DNA from: JAAYCI01 sp047972265
GTDB taxonomy: Bacteria > Bacillota > Clostridia > Oscillospirales > Ruminococcaceae
Length of the DNA: 64,000 nucleotides
Assembly (NCBI GenBank): GCA_047972265.1
Contig: JBKEAM010000112.1
Coordinates: forward strand, 8,573 to 72,572
Direction of reading: 5' to 3'
The notes beneath the pieces are model-generated. The model saw only the letters and a list, made by a program, of their open reading frames with translations. It did not search any database and was not told the origin of the DNA. Every line of letters starts with the position of its first letter. Position 1 is the stretch's first letter. A program made the position numbers and the translations under genes. Shown here in pieces: positions 1 through 8,672 of this stretch.

Positions 1-512
1 TTACAATGCAGCAACACAAGGCTTTTGGCGCCGCCCTTTTGCAGTATCTCTACCGCCTGCCCTATTTCTTCCATCTCAGACATGCCTGTGGAAAGCACCA
101 CAGGGCATTGCAGAGCTGCAATTTTTTCTAAATAAGGGAGGTTGGTAATTTCTCCCGATGGAATTTTAAACAAATCCATATGCAGGGACGCCAAAAAATC
201 CACACTGGGCAAATCGAATGCGGAGGAAAGATAGCCAATGCCGATAGAATCACAATATTGTTTTAGCTGGCAGTGTTCTTCAAACCCAAAATGCAGTTTT
301 TTTACCATTTCCAGTTGGCTTTCGGCTTCGCCGGTGCTCACCTTTTGGTAACCCGCTTTGGGCGCATACCGGCTTATAACAAGCTCTGGCACAGCTGTTT
401 GATATTTTACATAATCTGCGCCAGCGTTTTTTGCCGCCAGTGCCATCTCTTTTGCCATTTGCAGGCTGCCGTTATGGTTTACGCCCGCCTCGGCAATAAT
501 GCAAACATCCAT
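1..512 (-). CDS. neuB: N-acetylneuraminate/legionaminate synthase (NeuB/LegI family), 3' end outside window
   Basis: The first 170 residues are in the window and the reading frame is still open at base 1. The N-terminus MDVCIIAEAGVNHNGS is the hallmark of NeuB-family synthases, which condense phosphoenolpyruvate with a hexosamine to make a nonulosonic acid. The segments KYQTAVPELV, FKIPSGEITNLPYL, VVLSTGMSE and LLHC also fit the TIM-barrel family. The start at 512 is preceded by GAGGAAGT at good spacing. It is the last visible gene of the minus-strand arm, 51 bases after ptmE. With legB, legC and ptmE in the same run, the diacetyl-legionaminate synthase LegI is the best guess. Sialic or pseudaminic acid synthase cannot be excluded without the C-terminal SAF domain and the genes beyond the edge. 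Confidence 0.9.
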   Translation of the reverse strand, partial: MDVCIIAEAGVNHNGSLQMAKEMALAAKNAGADYVKYQTAVPELVISRYAPKAGYQKVSTGEAESQLEMVKKLHFGFEEHCQLKQYCDSIGIGYLSSAFDLPSVDFLASLHMDLFKIPSGEITNLPYLEKIAALQCPVVLSTGMSEMEEIGQAVEILQKGGAKSLVLLHC

Positions 513-563
513 TTGCTTACTTCCTCTTTTTTATTTACCTTTATTTATACATAAGGGCAAGGT

Positions 564-1613
564 TTAGGTAGATTGTTCCATTTTGCGGCGCATATTGTCT
601 AGTTCTTCTATCTGGCCCATATCCGTCCATCCGGCTTCGCTAATGGGGTATACACCCACCCGCCCGCCGTTTTGGCGGCACCGTTCTATAATATCGGTAA
701 AATCCTGCCGTTTATCTTTTTCAATCAAAGCAAGCACAGAGGGGTTTACAATGTACATGCCAACATTTGTAAGCATGTTCATTTCGGGCTTTTCGCGCAT
801 GGCAACCAGTTGGCCATCCTCGCCGGTTTCTACCACGCCATAAGGGATGGTAAAGTGCTTCATTGCACACACCATGGTAATCTCGCTTTTCTTTTCGGTA
901 TGAAAACGCGCAATCCCGGCATAATCGGCATCAATTAACATATCACAGTTGGTTAAAAAGAAGGGCTGCTGAATGCTGTCTTCCAATAAAGAAAGCCCAC
1001 CGCCTGTGCCCATGGGGATTTCTTCATCCACAAAATGCAGGTCATATTCTTTTTCTATATCAGCAAAATAGCTTTTAATCATGTTGCGTTTATAGTTTAC
1101 AATCAGCGTAAAATCTTGGCAGCCCGCATCGCGAAATTTATGGATGATATGCTCTAAAATAGGGTTTTCTCCAATGGGGATAAGCGGCTTTGGTAGTATT
1201 TTGGTATAAGGATACAAACGGCTGCCAAGGCCACCCGCCATAATAACAACCGGCATATCGCATTTATCGCGTTTGCTAAGCCCTGCCAAATCGCCTGCAA
1301 AAACCACATCGGCAATTTTGCCCTCTTCGTCAAGCAGGGGCAGTGCCTCTATACTGTTTTTTAAAATAAAACCACGCGCTTCGCTGCGGTTTGCTATTAA
1401 AAGGCTTTTGGGGCTGTAGTTGGCGGCCTCTTTTACAGGGGCCGATACATCTCCCCCGCGCAGGATAAACTTGCGCACATCACTATCGGTAAGCACCGCC
1501 TGCAACTGTCTTTGGGGCGCCACAAAGACAATGCGGCAGCCGGTATCGTTTAGGCATTTCATCGCCTCTAACACCGATATTTCCTCACTGATGATCAAAT
1601 CGTCCAAATTCAT
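564..1613 (-). CDS. ptmE: CBS-domain sugar-1-phosphate nucleotidyltransferase (PtmE-like)
   Basis: The protein has 349 residues. Residues 1-115 form a CBS-pair region (starts MNLDDLIISEEISVLEAM). From about residue 120 comes a nucleotidyltransferase fold with the signature MAGGLGSRLYPYTK followed by LPKPLIPIGENPI, then NCDMLIDADY for metal binding. This CBS + nucleotidyltransferase architecture is that of PtmE, the glucosamine-1-phosphate guanylyltransferase that opens the GDP-sugar route to legionaminic acid in Campylobacter. The frame is open upstream to 1772, but ATG 1613 has GGAGG seven bases ahead, whereas upstream starts would run into legC. It lies 29 bases after legC and 51 before neuB, so co-transcription is likely. 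GDP specificity is inferred from the family and neighbours. Confidence 0.88.
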   Translation of the reverse strand: MNLDDLIISEEISVLEAMKCLNDTGCRIVFVAPQRQLQAVLTDSDVRKFILRGGDVSAPVKEAANYSPKSLLIANRSEARGFILKNSIEALPLLDEEGKIADVVFAGDLAGLSKRDKCDMPVVIMAGGLGSRLYPYTKILPKPLIPIGENPILEHIIHKFRDAGCQDFTLIVNYKRNMIKSYFADIEKEYDLHFVDEEIPMGTGGGLSLLEDSIQQPFFLTNCDMLIDADYAGIARFHTEKKSEITMVCAMKHFTIPYGVVETGEDGQLVAMREKPEMNMLTNVGMYIVNPSVLALIEKDKRQDFTDIIERCRQNGGRVGVYPISEAGWTDMGQIEELDNMRRKMEQST

Positions 1614-1642
1614 GGGCGCCTCCTGTTTTGCATTGGCAATGC

Positions 1643-2809
1643 TTATTGGGCAAGGGATAAGATGGCCTGCGCCACCCTTTCCACCTGTTGTTTTGTAATA
1701 TTGGTAGAGCAGGGGATATTTAAGATGCGCACACGGTAATCTTCTGCTTTTTCTGTTGCGTGTGCTTCGCATTTAACATAGGGCACTTGCTGATGAATAA
1801 GCCCCCAGATGGTGCGGGTTTGTATGCCCATTGTATGCAACCGCTTCATCAGCTCGTCGCGCTCCAGGGGGTAATTTTCGAGATACAGGCTATAGAACCA
1901 GTGGTTAGAACGAACCCCTTCGCGGAAAGGCAGGATGCGAAGGCCGTTTTTTCCATCCAACAGTTGTTTATACAGGTCATACATTTGCGTTTTATGCTCG
2001 ATAAAGCCTTCCAACTGCTCCATTTGCGCCAAGCCCAAGGCAGCTTGCAGGTTGGTTAGCCGGTAGTTATACCCCACCTCATCGTGCAGATACTGCACTT
2101 CATCTGTTTTGGCCTGGGTAGAAAGGTGTTTTGTATGCAATGCCCAGTCGGGATGATTGGATACCACCATACCACCCGAGCCGGTTGTGATGATTTTGTT
2201 GCCGTTAAAGCTGTATACCCCTATATCACCCAGGGTGCCGGCCATGCGGCCTTTCAATTCACCCTCGGTATAATAGGTGCCCAGTGCTTCGGTAGAATCT
2301 TCGACTACTTTTAAATGGTACTGTTTGGCAATGCTCAGCAGGCGGGTCATATCGGCCATATTCCCAAACACATGTACCAGCAACAGGGCTGCTACATGGG
2401 CACCTGTTTTTTTATTGTACAGCGCACCCTCGCGTACTTCGCATTGGTTGGCGCAAAAATCTTCTACCGCGGCGGGGTCGATGCACAAAGAATCATCGCA
2501 GCCGATAAAAACAGGGTTGGCAAAACAGTAGCGCACCGGGTTTACCGCCGCAATAAAAGTAAGTGTTGGCACAATTACTTCTTCGCCTGGCTTTACGCCC
2601 GCCGCCAGCAGCGCCAGGTGCAAGCCCGCAGTACCGCTGCAACAGGCAACTGCCGAGGGCATGCCGGTATATTCGGCCAGCTTTTCTTCAAACCCGCCTA
2701 CCTTACTACCGCCGGTAGACACCCACTCGCTTACCACCGCATCGTTTACATACTCTTTTTCGTTGCCCGAAAAATTGGGCACAGAGAGAGGAATAAAAGA
2801 AGAATCCAT
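1643..2809 (-). CDS. legC: LegC-family PLP-dependent sugar aminotransferase
   Basis: This is a 388-residue DegT/DnrJ/EryC1-fold enzyme. The N-terminus IPLSVPNFSGNEKEYV and the cofactor segment YSFNGNKIITTGSGG, with the PLP-binding lysine near residue 206, place it in the LegC group. That group transfers an amino group to C4 of a nucleotide-linked 4-keto-6-deoxy-HexNAc. The substrate would be supplied by the LegB-type dehydratase encoded at the head of the same arm. The length is normal for the family. Upstream is a 233-base gap with a possible internal promoter. Downstream the stop is 29 bases before ptmE. Family assignment is firm. The exact nucleotide (GDP or UDP) is inferred from the PtmE neighbour. 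Confidence 0.9.
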   Translation of the reverse strand: MDSSFIPLSVPNFSGNEKEYVNDAVVSEWVSTGGSKVGGFEEKLAEYTGMPSAVACCSGTAGLHLALLAAGVKPGEEVIVPTLTFIAAVNPVRYCFANPVFIGCDDSLCIDPAAVEDFCANQCEVREGALYNKKTGAHVAALLLVHVFGNMADMTRLLSIAKQYHLKVVEDSTEALGTYYTEGELKGRMAGTLGDIGVYSFNGNKIITTGSGGMVVSNHPDWALHTKHLSTQAKTDEVQYLHDEVGYNYRLTNLQAALGLAQMEQLEGFIEHKTQMYDLYKQLLDGKNGLRILPFREGVRSNHWFYSLYLENYPLERDELMKRLHTMGIQTRTIWGLIHQQVPYVKCEAHATEKAEDYRVRILNIPCSTNITKQQVERVAQAILSLAQ

Positions 2810-2856
2810 TTGTTTGCCTTTCTGCCGACTCTTTTTTACGAGCCGTGCAATACCTT

Positions 2857-2865
2857 ATTATATCA
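2857..2865 (-). promoter_or_regulatory. Possible extended -10 promoter for legC-ptmE-neuB
   Basis: On the minus strand the gap before legC contains TGATATAAT, an extended -10. A poor -35 (TTTAAT) lies 17 bases upstream. It could give the three biosynthetic genes their own transcription start within the longer arm. No other strong signal was seen in this 233-base gap. Confidence 0.35.
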
Positions 2866-3042
2866 TTACCGGTACACAAATTAAAAGCGCACACGGCAGC
2901 AGTGGACACAGGTTAGCTTACGGGCAGCCGTTGTTATGCAAAAGAAAAACCAAGTTATCCATTACCGTTTTGTTTTGCAAAGGCTTTTACATGCCCTTTG
3001 CACATTTAGCCTTGCCCATCTATACAAGTATGCCGTTTAAAT

Positions 3043-3780
3043 TTACTCGGCACTTTGCTGCCTGTTTTTTTCTATTTCGGCCTCTTTTTCTCGCTGCCAT
3101 TTGCGGCTGGTGATTTGAGCGTATACATACCAGCCTGCATCCAACAGCCAGCGCAACCCGGCCGTTAGCAGGGCAGGCAGCACCAAAAGCATTGTTAGCC
3201 CTGCCCACCCGGGATTATAGTAAGAAAGCCACGAGGCAGGCTGGTTGATTTGTATTTCTTCAAAGTCAACCGCAATTTCGCGGCTGGCAGGGTCTAGCCG
3301 AATGGCGGCAACCTGTGTTCTGGGCAGGGTAAACAGGTAGCTTCCGTCCTCTAGTATTACGGGGCGCACCCATTTGTGTTCTCCAAACAAAAAATTGCCC
3401 GCTTCATCCACTTCTCCGGGGGCTACATAGTACAGCCCCACTTCGTATGGGTCATCGGCAACGCCATTTTTTGCATAGGTTGCTTTAAGGCGCACCGTGC
3501 GCACCTGCTGCCCACTTACATCCAAAATCATCTGCGGGTCTTCACTTACAGAAAGATAGGTGCCACCCGGCTGGATTTCTAAATCGACAACCGAAAAGGC
3601 TTCGGGCTGCAACATTTGATTGCTTAAGGTACCGCTGTTGCGTGCCAAAACATCGGTTACCAAAAACACTGTGCATACTATGGCCCACACCAATACTACT
3701 GTCCCATAGCAAATGACAAACAGGGGCAGGCGAAACTTTTTTTTAGGCTGTACAAACTCTTCTTTTACATATCCTGTCAT
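3043..3780 (-). CDS. Membrane-anchored partner protein of the GT-C-like pair, copy 2
   Basis: I do not recognise a named family. The 245 residues have one hydrophobic helix near residues 18-45, a mainly beta extracellular-looking middle, and a second helix near 195-220, then a charged Lys/Glu-rich tail. The middle domain contains DGSYLFTLP and AAIRLDP. The paralogue at 5845-6516 has DGTWYFDLP and YALRLDP at the equivalent place. I associate short xRxDP segments of this kind with beta-sandwich sugar-binding-like modules beside polysaccharide glycosyltransferases, but that is only suggestive. The start codon overlaps the stop of the upstream GT-C-like gene (ATGA), and GGAGGTG precedes it, so the two are translationally coupled and probably work together in the membrane. 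Confidence 0.75.
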   Translation of the reverse strand: MTGYVKEEFVQPKKKFRLPLFVICYGTVVLVWAIVCTVFLVTDVLARNSGTLSNQMLQPEAFSVVDLEIQPGGTYLSVSEDPQMILDVSGQQVRTVRLKATYAKNGVADDPYEVGLYYVAPGEVDEAGNFLFGEHKWVRPVILEDGSYLFTLPRTQVAAIRLDPASREIAVDFEEIQINQPASWLSYYNPGWAGLTMLLVLPALLTAGLRWLLDAGWYVYAQITSRKWQREKEAEIEKNRQQSAE

Positions 3781-5828
3781 ACGGCTGGCACCTCCATTTG
3801 CACCGGCTGTAAAACAACGCCGCCCGATGCCTGCTGTACCTGATACAGCACCGTTTTGCTATTTTGCGCCTGGCTTAAGCCATCTGCAAACAGCTCTGCG
3901 TATGTATCTACAAACCATGGGCTTATGGTTTCGGCAAACAGATAGTCGCAGTTATTTTCTATCAGATAATCTGCCAGTTCCTGCGGTGTCATATAGCGTT
4001 TTACCGTTTTTCCCTCTGCCGTTAACACCGGGTTACCCGCGTCATCGGTCTCTGCTGTTTCTAGGTTGCCCACACCGTCTCCATTGCCGTAATCTAAAAT
4101 GGCCGGCATCATCCGGTAATGGTAATGGAACCAGTACTCTCCGCCAATGTCTCTTGTGGAGACAAAAAAGATGCGGCTATTGGTATCTTCTATTGCTTTA
4201 AGCACACTGTCTGCCAATTTTTGCTCGTTGCGCATATCCTGATAAAAATAATCGGAGTACCCAATAGCGCTGTTTTGCAGCGGCAGTACCATGCCTGTGC
4301 GCAATAACATAAGCAGCGCCAGTGCCAGCATACCCCCGCTGGCACGCCCGTGTACCCGCTCTTTACACGCTGCAATACCAAGGCAGGCAACACCCGATAA
4401 AAACCACCCCACAAGGTAGGGGTACACATAGCGGTTATAGCTTACGGTATTAATGCCGTCTTCCCACTTCATAATAAGGCCATAGCTAAAGGTAAGCATT
4501 AGGTAATAGCCCGCAAAACCCGCGGCCAATAGTACAAACAGTACGGCAAAACGTCTGCGCCAGTGTTTGTCTTTTGCCAGTAAAACCGCCAGCAGATATA
4601 TAGCGGCAATAATTGCAATAACCACAACAGCATTGCCCGCCATGGTAATTATGTTTTGAAAGTTGATTAAATTTTTCCACATTGCTTGGCGCACAATTGT
4701 AAACTGCTCTGTGGGTTGCTCTATGCCCAAAAGCATTGCAAAGCCTTTTACTGCCGCCTGCATGGGGCTTATATTGGTTTCTCCCGTTTGGCCTGTGGCT
4801 ACACGTCTGCTTACCAGCACCGCTATATAGCGTGTCCATATTACATAGGGCAGGGCCGCACAAAGTAAAAAGCCCCCGCCGCGCCAAAGCCGCCCCGGCA
4901 TGGTATAGCTGCCAGTATAGGGGCGCAGTGCCAGTTTTTTAGACAGTGTTTCTTCCGCGGTGGGTTTTTGGGCAAAAAACAACAAATCTACCGCCATACA
5001 GCCCGCCGCCACCAGGGCAAAAACCAGCGTGTTTTCTTTTACAAGTGCCAATGCCGCAAGCAGTATGCCCACCGGCCACAGCCGCGCTTTTTGCCGCCGC
5101 AGCCCAAAATAAACCGCCAACACCCCGCCAAACAGCATACCGGAGGGCAAATCTCCGTAGGCAGAAAGCCAGCCCTTGGTATTAAGCAGGTAGGGCCGCT
5201 CGTAAACGGTAAAAAACCAAGGGGTTAGCAAACCTATAAAGGCAACCGGAACGGCTACCTTATATTGTTTTGCCTGTATATGCCCAAACAGCGCTGCAAT
5301 GGCCGCAATAAACAACAGGGCATAGGCCGTGTAAGTGCGCCATTCGGCATAGGGGCCAATAAACTGAAACAGGTAAGAAAGCAAAGGCAGAGTAGGCACC
5401 TGTGTAACCGGCCACCACCAGCCCGCCGGGGCCGTTGTGTACATTTGCCCATACACCTTCATCTGTTTTACGCTGGTGCCCCACTGGCTAAACTCGTCCC
5501 ACTCGCTTAACATGGGCTGCCGCAGGCCAAAATAAAGCACCACAAAAAAAGACGCCACCACAAAAAAGCCCAATGCCGGGTTTAAAAGAGTGCGCCAGCG
5601 TTTGTACCCTTTTTTATGTGCCAGTGCAAAGGCTAACAGCCCCGCGCAAATAACAAACCATGCCAAACTGCCAATATTTAAAATGCCAAGCATGCCAAAT
5701 ACGGCCGAAAATAAAGCCGATGCACACAAAGCCAGCAAGGGCGCAAACCCCGCCGGCACCCGCCCTTTTAAAACAAAAAAGACAGTTAATGCCAGTACCG
5801 CTGCAAACGCCGCCCATGTACCCGCCAT
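3777..5828 (-). CDS. Polytopic GT-C-like glycosyltransferase, copy 2
   Basis: The 683-residue protein has many membrane segments, with hydrophobic stretches through the first 250 residues and again in the middle. The first long external loop contains PMLSEWDEFSQWG. The paralogue at 6506-8506 has PMLTQWDEFTFWG there. An Asp/Glu pair in the first loop after the N-terminal helices is typical of GT-C enzymes that use lipid-linked sugar donors, so it is a candidate catalytic site. The C-terminal 150 residues are soluble and include YFYQDMRNEQKLADSV. It is followed by its small partner with an ATGA overlap. Specific activity is unknown. A membrane glycosyltransferase of the legionaminate-containing glycan, or a polymerase, is the leading inference. 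Confidence 0.7.
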   Translation of the reverse strand: MAGTWAAFAAVLALTVFFVLKGRVPAGFAPLLALCASALFSAVFGMLGILNIGSLAWFVICAGLLAFALAHKKGYKRWRTLLNPALGFFVVASFFVVLYFGLRQPMLSEWDEFSQWGTSVKQMKVYGQMYTTAPAGWWWPVTQVPTLPLLSYLFQFIGPYAEWRTYTAYALLFIAAIAALFGHIQAKQYKVAVPVAFIGLLTPWFFTVYERPYLLNTKGWLSAYGDLPSGMLFGGVLAVYFGLRRQKARLWPVGILLAALALVKENTLVFALVAAGCMAVDLLFFAQKPTAEETLSKKLALRPYTGSYTMPGRLWRGGGFLLCAALPYVIWTRYIAVLVSRRVATGQTGETNISPMQAAVKGFAMLLGIEQPTEQFTIVRQAMWKNLINFQNIITMAGNAVVVIAIIAAIYLLAVLLAKDKHWRRRFAVLFVLLAAGFAGYYLMLTFSYGLIMKWEDGINTVSYNRYVYPYLVGWFLSGVACLGIAACKERVHGRASGGMLALALLMLLRTGMVLPLQNSAIGYSDYFYQDMRNEQKLADSVLKAIEDTNSRIFFVSTRDIGGEYWFHYHYRMMPAILDYGNGDGVGNLETAETDDAGNPVLTAEGKTVKRYMTPQELADYLIENNCDYLFAETISPWFVDTYAELFADGLSQAQNSKTVLYQVQQASGGVVLQPVQMEVPAV

Positions 5829-5844
5829 AAACCATCCCCCTTTC

Positions 5845-6516
5845 TTATTCTTCCAAAGGCTCTTCTTCTTTTTTGCCCTTAATTTCTTGTATCATATGCA
5901 CTGCGGCAACACCTACCGCCGCCACAAAGGCCGGCAATGCAACCGCCGCCACAGCCGCCGTGCCGCCAAGGGCAAAATAGCTTGCCGCCGGGCGCTGCTG
6001 CAATGGCGTAAAAGAACCAAACTGCCATATTACGCCCCCGGCAGAATCGGGGTCTAACCGAAGCGCATACAGCTTATTCATCGGCAAATCGAAATACCAA
6101 GTGCCGTCCTGCATCTGTTTGGCCCACAGCTTTTTACTCTCGGTAAACGCTGGTTCTTCCCCCTGTTTTACCGGGGATGTTGTGTAATACAAAACCATTG
6201 AACCAATTGCTTTATTGGGGGTTGCCTGCACCGTAAGCCTGCTGGCATAGCCGCCATTTTTAAATTGATAAATAAGGTGAGGGTCACTGTCGGTAGAAAC
6301 CATTTGGAACAATTGGGTGTTGCTTTGGTTTTCGCCGCGCTCTACCATACTGCCCCATTCAAAATCGGTTGCATGCAGTACCTGTGTTTGCCCGTTGCCG
6401 CTGTGCAGGGCATCTGCCGCCAGCCGCATAAGCCCGGTGCCCAAGTACAATACAAGCGACACCGCATAGCAAACCAATACCACAACAGCCTGCCATTTTA
6501 TCTTTTTACGCAACAT
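5845..6516 (-). CDS. Membrane-anchored partner protein of the GT-C-like pair, copy 1
   Basis: The protein has 223 residues from ATG 6516, chosen because AAAGGAGGTG lies nine bases upstream. A longer reading to 6558 would add fourteen residues without a ribosome site. It has an N-terminal helix (WQAVVVLVCYAVSLVLYLG), an extracellular beta-type domain, an Ala/Val-rich second helix near the C-terminus and a Lys/Glu tail. The segment DGTWYFDLP plus YALRLDP matches its paralogue at 3043-3780 in place and spacing, while the rest has diverged. The start overlaps the end of the upstream GT-C-like gene by 11 bases. Function is unknown. The repeated pairing argues that the small protein is an obligate partner of the large one. 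Confidence 0.75.
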   Translation of the reverse strand: MLRKKIKWQAVVVLVCYAVSLVLYLGTGLMRLAADALHSGNGQTQVLHATDFEWGSMVERGENQSNTQLFQMVSTDSDPHLIYQFKNGGYASRLTVQATPNKAIGSMVLYYTTSPVKQGEEPAFTESKKLWAKQMQDGTWYFDLPMNKLYALRLDPDSAGGVIWQFGSFTPLQQRPAASYFALGGTAAVAAVALPAFVAAVGVAAVHMIQEIKGKKEEEPLEE

Positions 6517-8506
6517 CCTGCTGCACCTCCTTTGGGGCCACCAAAGTAAGCTGACCATCCTGCCAGCTTAGGGCATAGTAACGCAGGCCGCCCTCGGCGT
6601 AAACGCCATCACCAGACCAATCGGGCAAGCCGTCTTCTGCCAATGGGCGCAGCATTTGCAGTGTGTAGGTATCGGTTATATCCAGCAAAATATGGGTACA
6701 GCCCGTGCTGTGCAAAAACTCTTCTAATTCTTTTGAGGTTGTTGGCACCTTTTCCACATAGGCGCTGTCCTCTCCGGGGGGAATCAAAGCCGCCGCTGTG
6801 GTGCCGTTGGGGCGGTCTTTTCCGCCGTACAAATATTCCAACTCGGCGGGTAACTCGTACGCAAAGAGATAAAACCGAAATGCATCGTCTCCCTGAGAAA
6901 GCAGGTAGACCTTATCTTGCGGGCGCATACCCTGCTGCATTACTGTTTGCGCCACCTGCTGTACGTTTATCCGCGCTGTATATACCGAGGGGCTTACGCT
7001 TGCAAAGTTGGCGGCGGGGTCTACCTTAACCACACACAGCCCCAGCAAAGCGCAGGCCAGCAGTATACTGCCGCCCCTTGCCACCAGTGCCTTGCGCCCC
7101 GCTTTTATACCCGCGGCAGCCAGCAAAACCAGTGCCAGCATTAACCAGCCAAACCAATAGGGGTAAATATAGCGATCGTAATCTTTTAAAATTTGCGCTT
7201 CTCCACCCTGCAAAATATAGGTGTACACAAATACATTAAAAATATAAAAAACGCCAAACCCTGCCGCCATACCTGCGGTGCAAACCACCACCCTGCGGCG
7301 GGCTTCTCCTTTTTGAGACAGTACAAACGCCAATGCAGAAATAACCAAAATAAGGATGAGCATGCTAAACCCGCTGCCCAACATCCACACCGGGCGTTTA
7401 AAAAACGCATCGATCATTTGCCCTAGCTGATGGCTGAAAAACTCGTCTTTACGCACGCCAAATAAGGCCATAATGCCTTGCAGCATCATTTCTACCATGC
7501 TGTAAGACTGGCCGCCCGCACCGATATTGCCCCTGTCTATATCCACTGTTTTAAGGTATAGCCACCACGAAAAGAAGGAAGCCAAAATAGCCAAAAGCCC
7601 CAAAAGGATGGATGCGACAGACGCTTTCCACCGGCGAAGAGGGCCAAAGCCCAGTGTTTTACGCTCGCAAAATACAATGTCTAGGCAGGCAACCACCCAA
7701 GCCACCAAAGCAAGGGCAAGGCCGATATCTTTTACTGCGGTAAGCGCCGCCAAAACGATAGAGAAAGGGATAAGCAGCCGCGCGCCTTTTTTGCCACCCG
7801 CAAAATACAAGCACAGCGCACCGCCAAATAGCGCGGCAAGGCTGCCATCTGCCATGGTAGAAAGATAGCTGTAGCTGATGCCGCTTGGGCGGGTGGCCTC
7901 AAATAAAAACGGAAACGCCACCAAGGTAAACAGCATAATTACCGCTGCGGTACGGCGTTTATCCAACAGGGCGCTGGCCGCCGAAAACGCCGCCATATAA
8001 ATAAAGGTGTAGGAGGCAATAAAGGCATACTCACGAAAAGAAGAAAAGAAAAACTGTGTCATATAACTAAACACAATGAGCCCCGGCGGGTAGGAGGTAG
8101 CCCCAATATTGCCTCTGGCAATTGTATACAGTTGGTTTTCGTTTACCGTTATTTTGCCCGCTATGCCCCAAAACGTAAATTCGTCCCACTGGGTAAGCAT
8201 GGGCCTTGTAACACAAAACAGTACCGCAAAAGCAAGCCCCGCCAGCAAAAAGAAGATAAGCCCCGGGGTAAACAGCTTATATATGGCGCGCCGCTCTTTA
8301 TATACAACAAAGCCAAGCGCCAATGCGGCAGCCACATACCAAATCCACCCAAACAAGGGCAGCATATTTACCATGCCGCCCAACATAAACCATATAATAG
8401 CGGCCGAAATTACCGTTAAAGGCATTAAAGCCGAAGAGTACCGCAGCCAACGTGCAAAAAACAGGCTAAACACCCCTATAGAAATAAGCGCTAAAACCAA
8501 GCTCAT
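6506..8506 (-). CDS. Polytopic GT-C-like glycosyltransferase, copy 1
   Basis: The protein has 666 residues from ATG 8506, which has AAGGAGGTG ahead of it. The frame continues upstream to 8581, but that extension (MPWPAITTK...) is hydrophilic and lacks a ribosome site. Many transmembrane segments are evident (LVLALISIGVFSLFFARWL at the N-terminus). The loop with PMLTQWDEFTFWGIAGK corresponds to the WDEF loop of the paralogue at 3777-5828, and a soluble C-terminal domain follows (VYLLSQGDDAFRFYLF; THILLDITDTY). GT-C fold is inferred from topology and the acidic loop. It sits between the DUF2142 gene and its small partner, so it belongs to the same glycan-assembly transcript. Confidence 0.7.
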   Translation of the reverse strand: MSLVLALISIGVFSLFFARWLRYSSALMPLTVISAAIIWFMLGGMVNMLPLFGWIWYVAAALALGFVVYKERRAIYKLFTPGLIFFLLAGLAFAVLFCVTRPMLTQWDEFTFWGIAGKITVNENQLYTIARGNIGATSYPPGLIVFSYMTQFFFSSFREYAFIASYTFIYMAAFSAASALLDKRRTAAVIMLFTLVAFPFLFEATRPSGISYSYLSTMADGSLAALFGGALCLYFAGGKKGARLLIPFSIVLAALTAVKDIGLALALVAWVVACLDIVFCERKTLGFGPLRRWKASVASILLGLLAILASFFSWWLYLKTVDIDRGNIGAGGQSYSMVEMMLQGIMALFGVRKDEFFSHQLGQMIDAFFKRPVWMLGSGFSMLILILVISALAFVLSQKGEARRRVVVCTAGMAAGFGVFYIFNVFVYTYILQGGEAQILKDYDRYIYPYWFGWLMLALVLLAAAGIKAGRKALVARGGSILLACALLGLCVVKVDPAANFASVSPSVYTARINVQQVAQTVMQQGMRPQDKVYLLSQGDDAFRFYLFAYELPAELEYLYGGKDRPNGTTAAALIPPGEDSAYVEKVPTTSKELEEFLHSTGCTHILLDITDTYTLQMLRPLAEDGLPDWSGDGVYAEGGLRYYALSWQDGQLTLVAPKEVQQDVA

Positions 8507-8672
8507 TTGCGGCACCTCCTTACTTGTGTTTTTATCCTCTGTACAATCAACAAACTTTGTGGTTATGGCAGGCCAGGGCATAACGCGGCGCTTGCACGGC
8601 CAAACTGTATTTATAAATGGCCTTATTTACAAAGAGTGCCCTTGTGCAAACCAATGCATATACCTGCACTGG

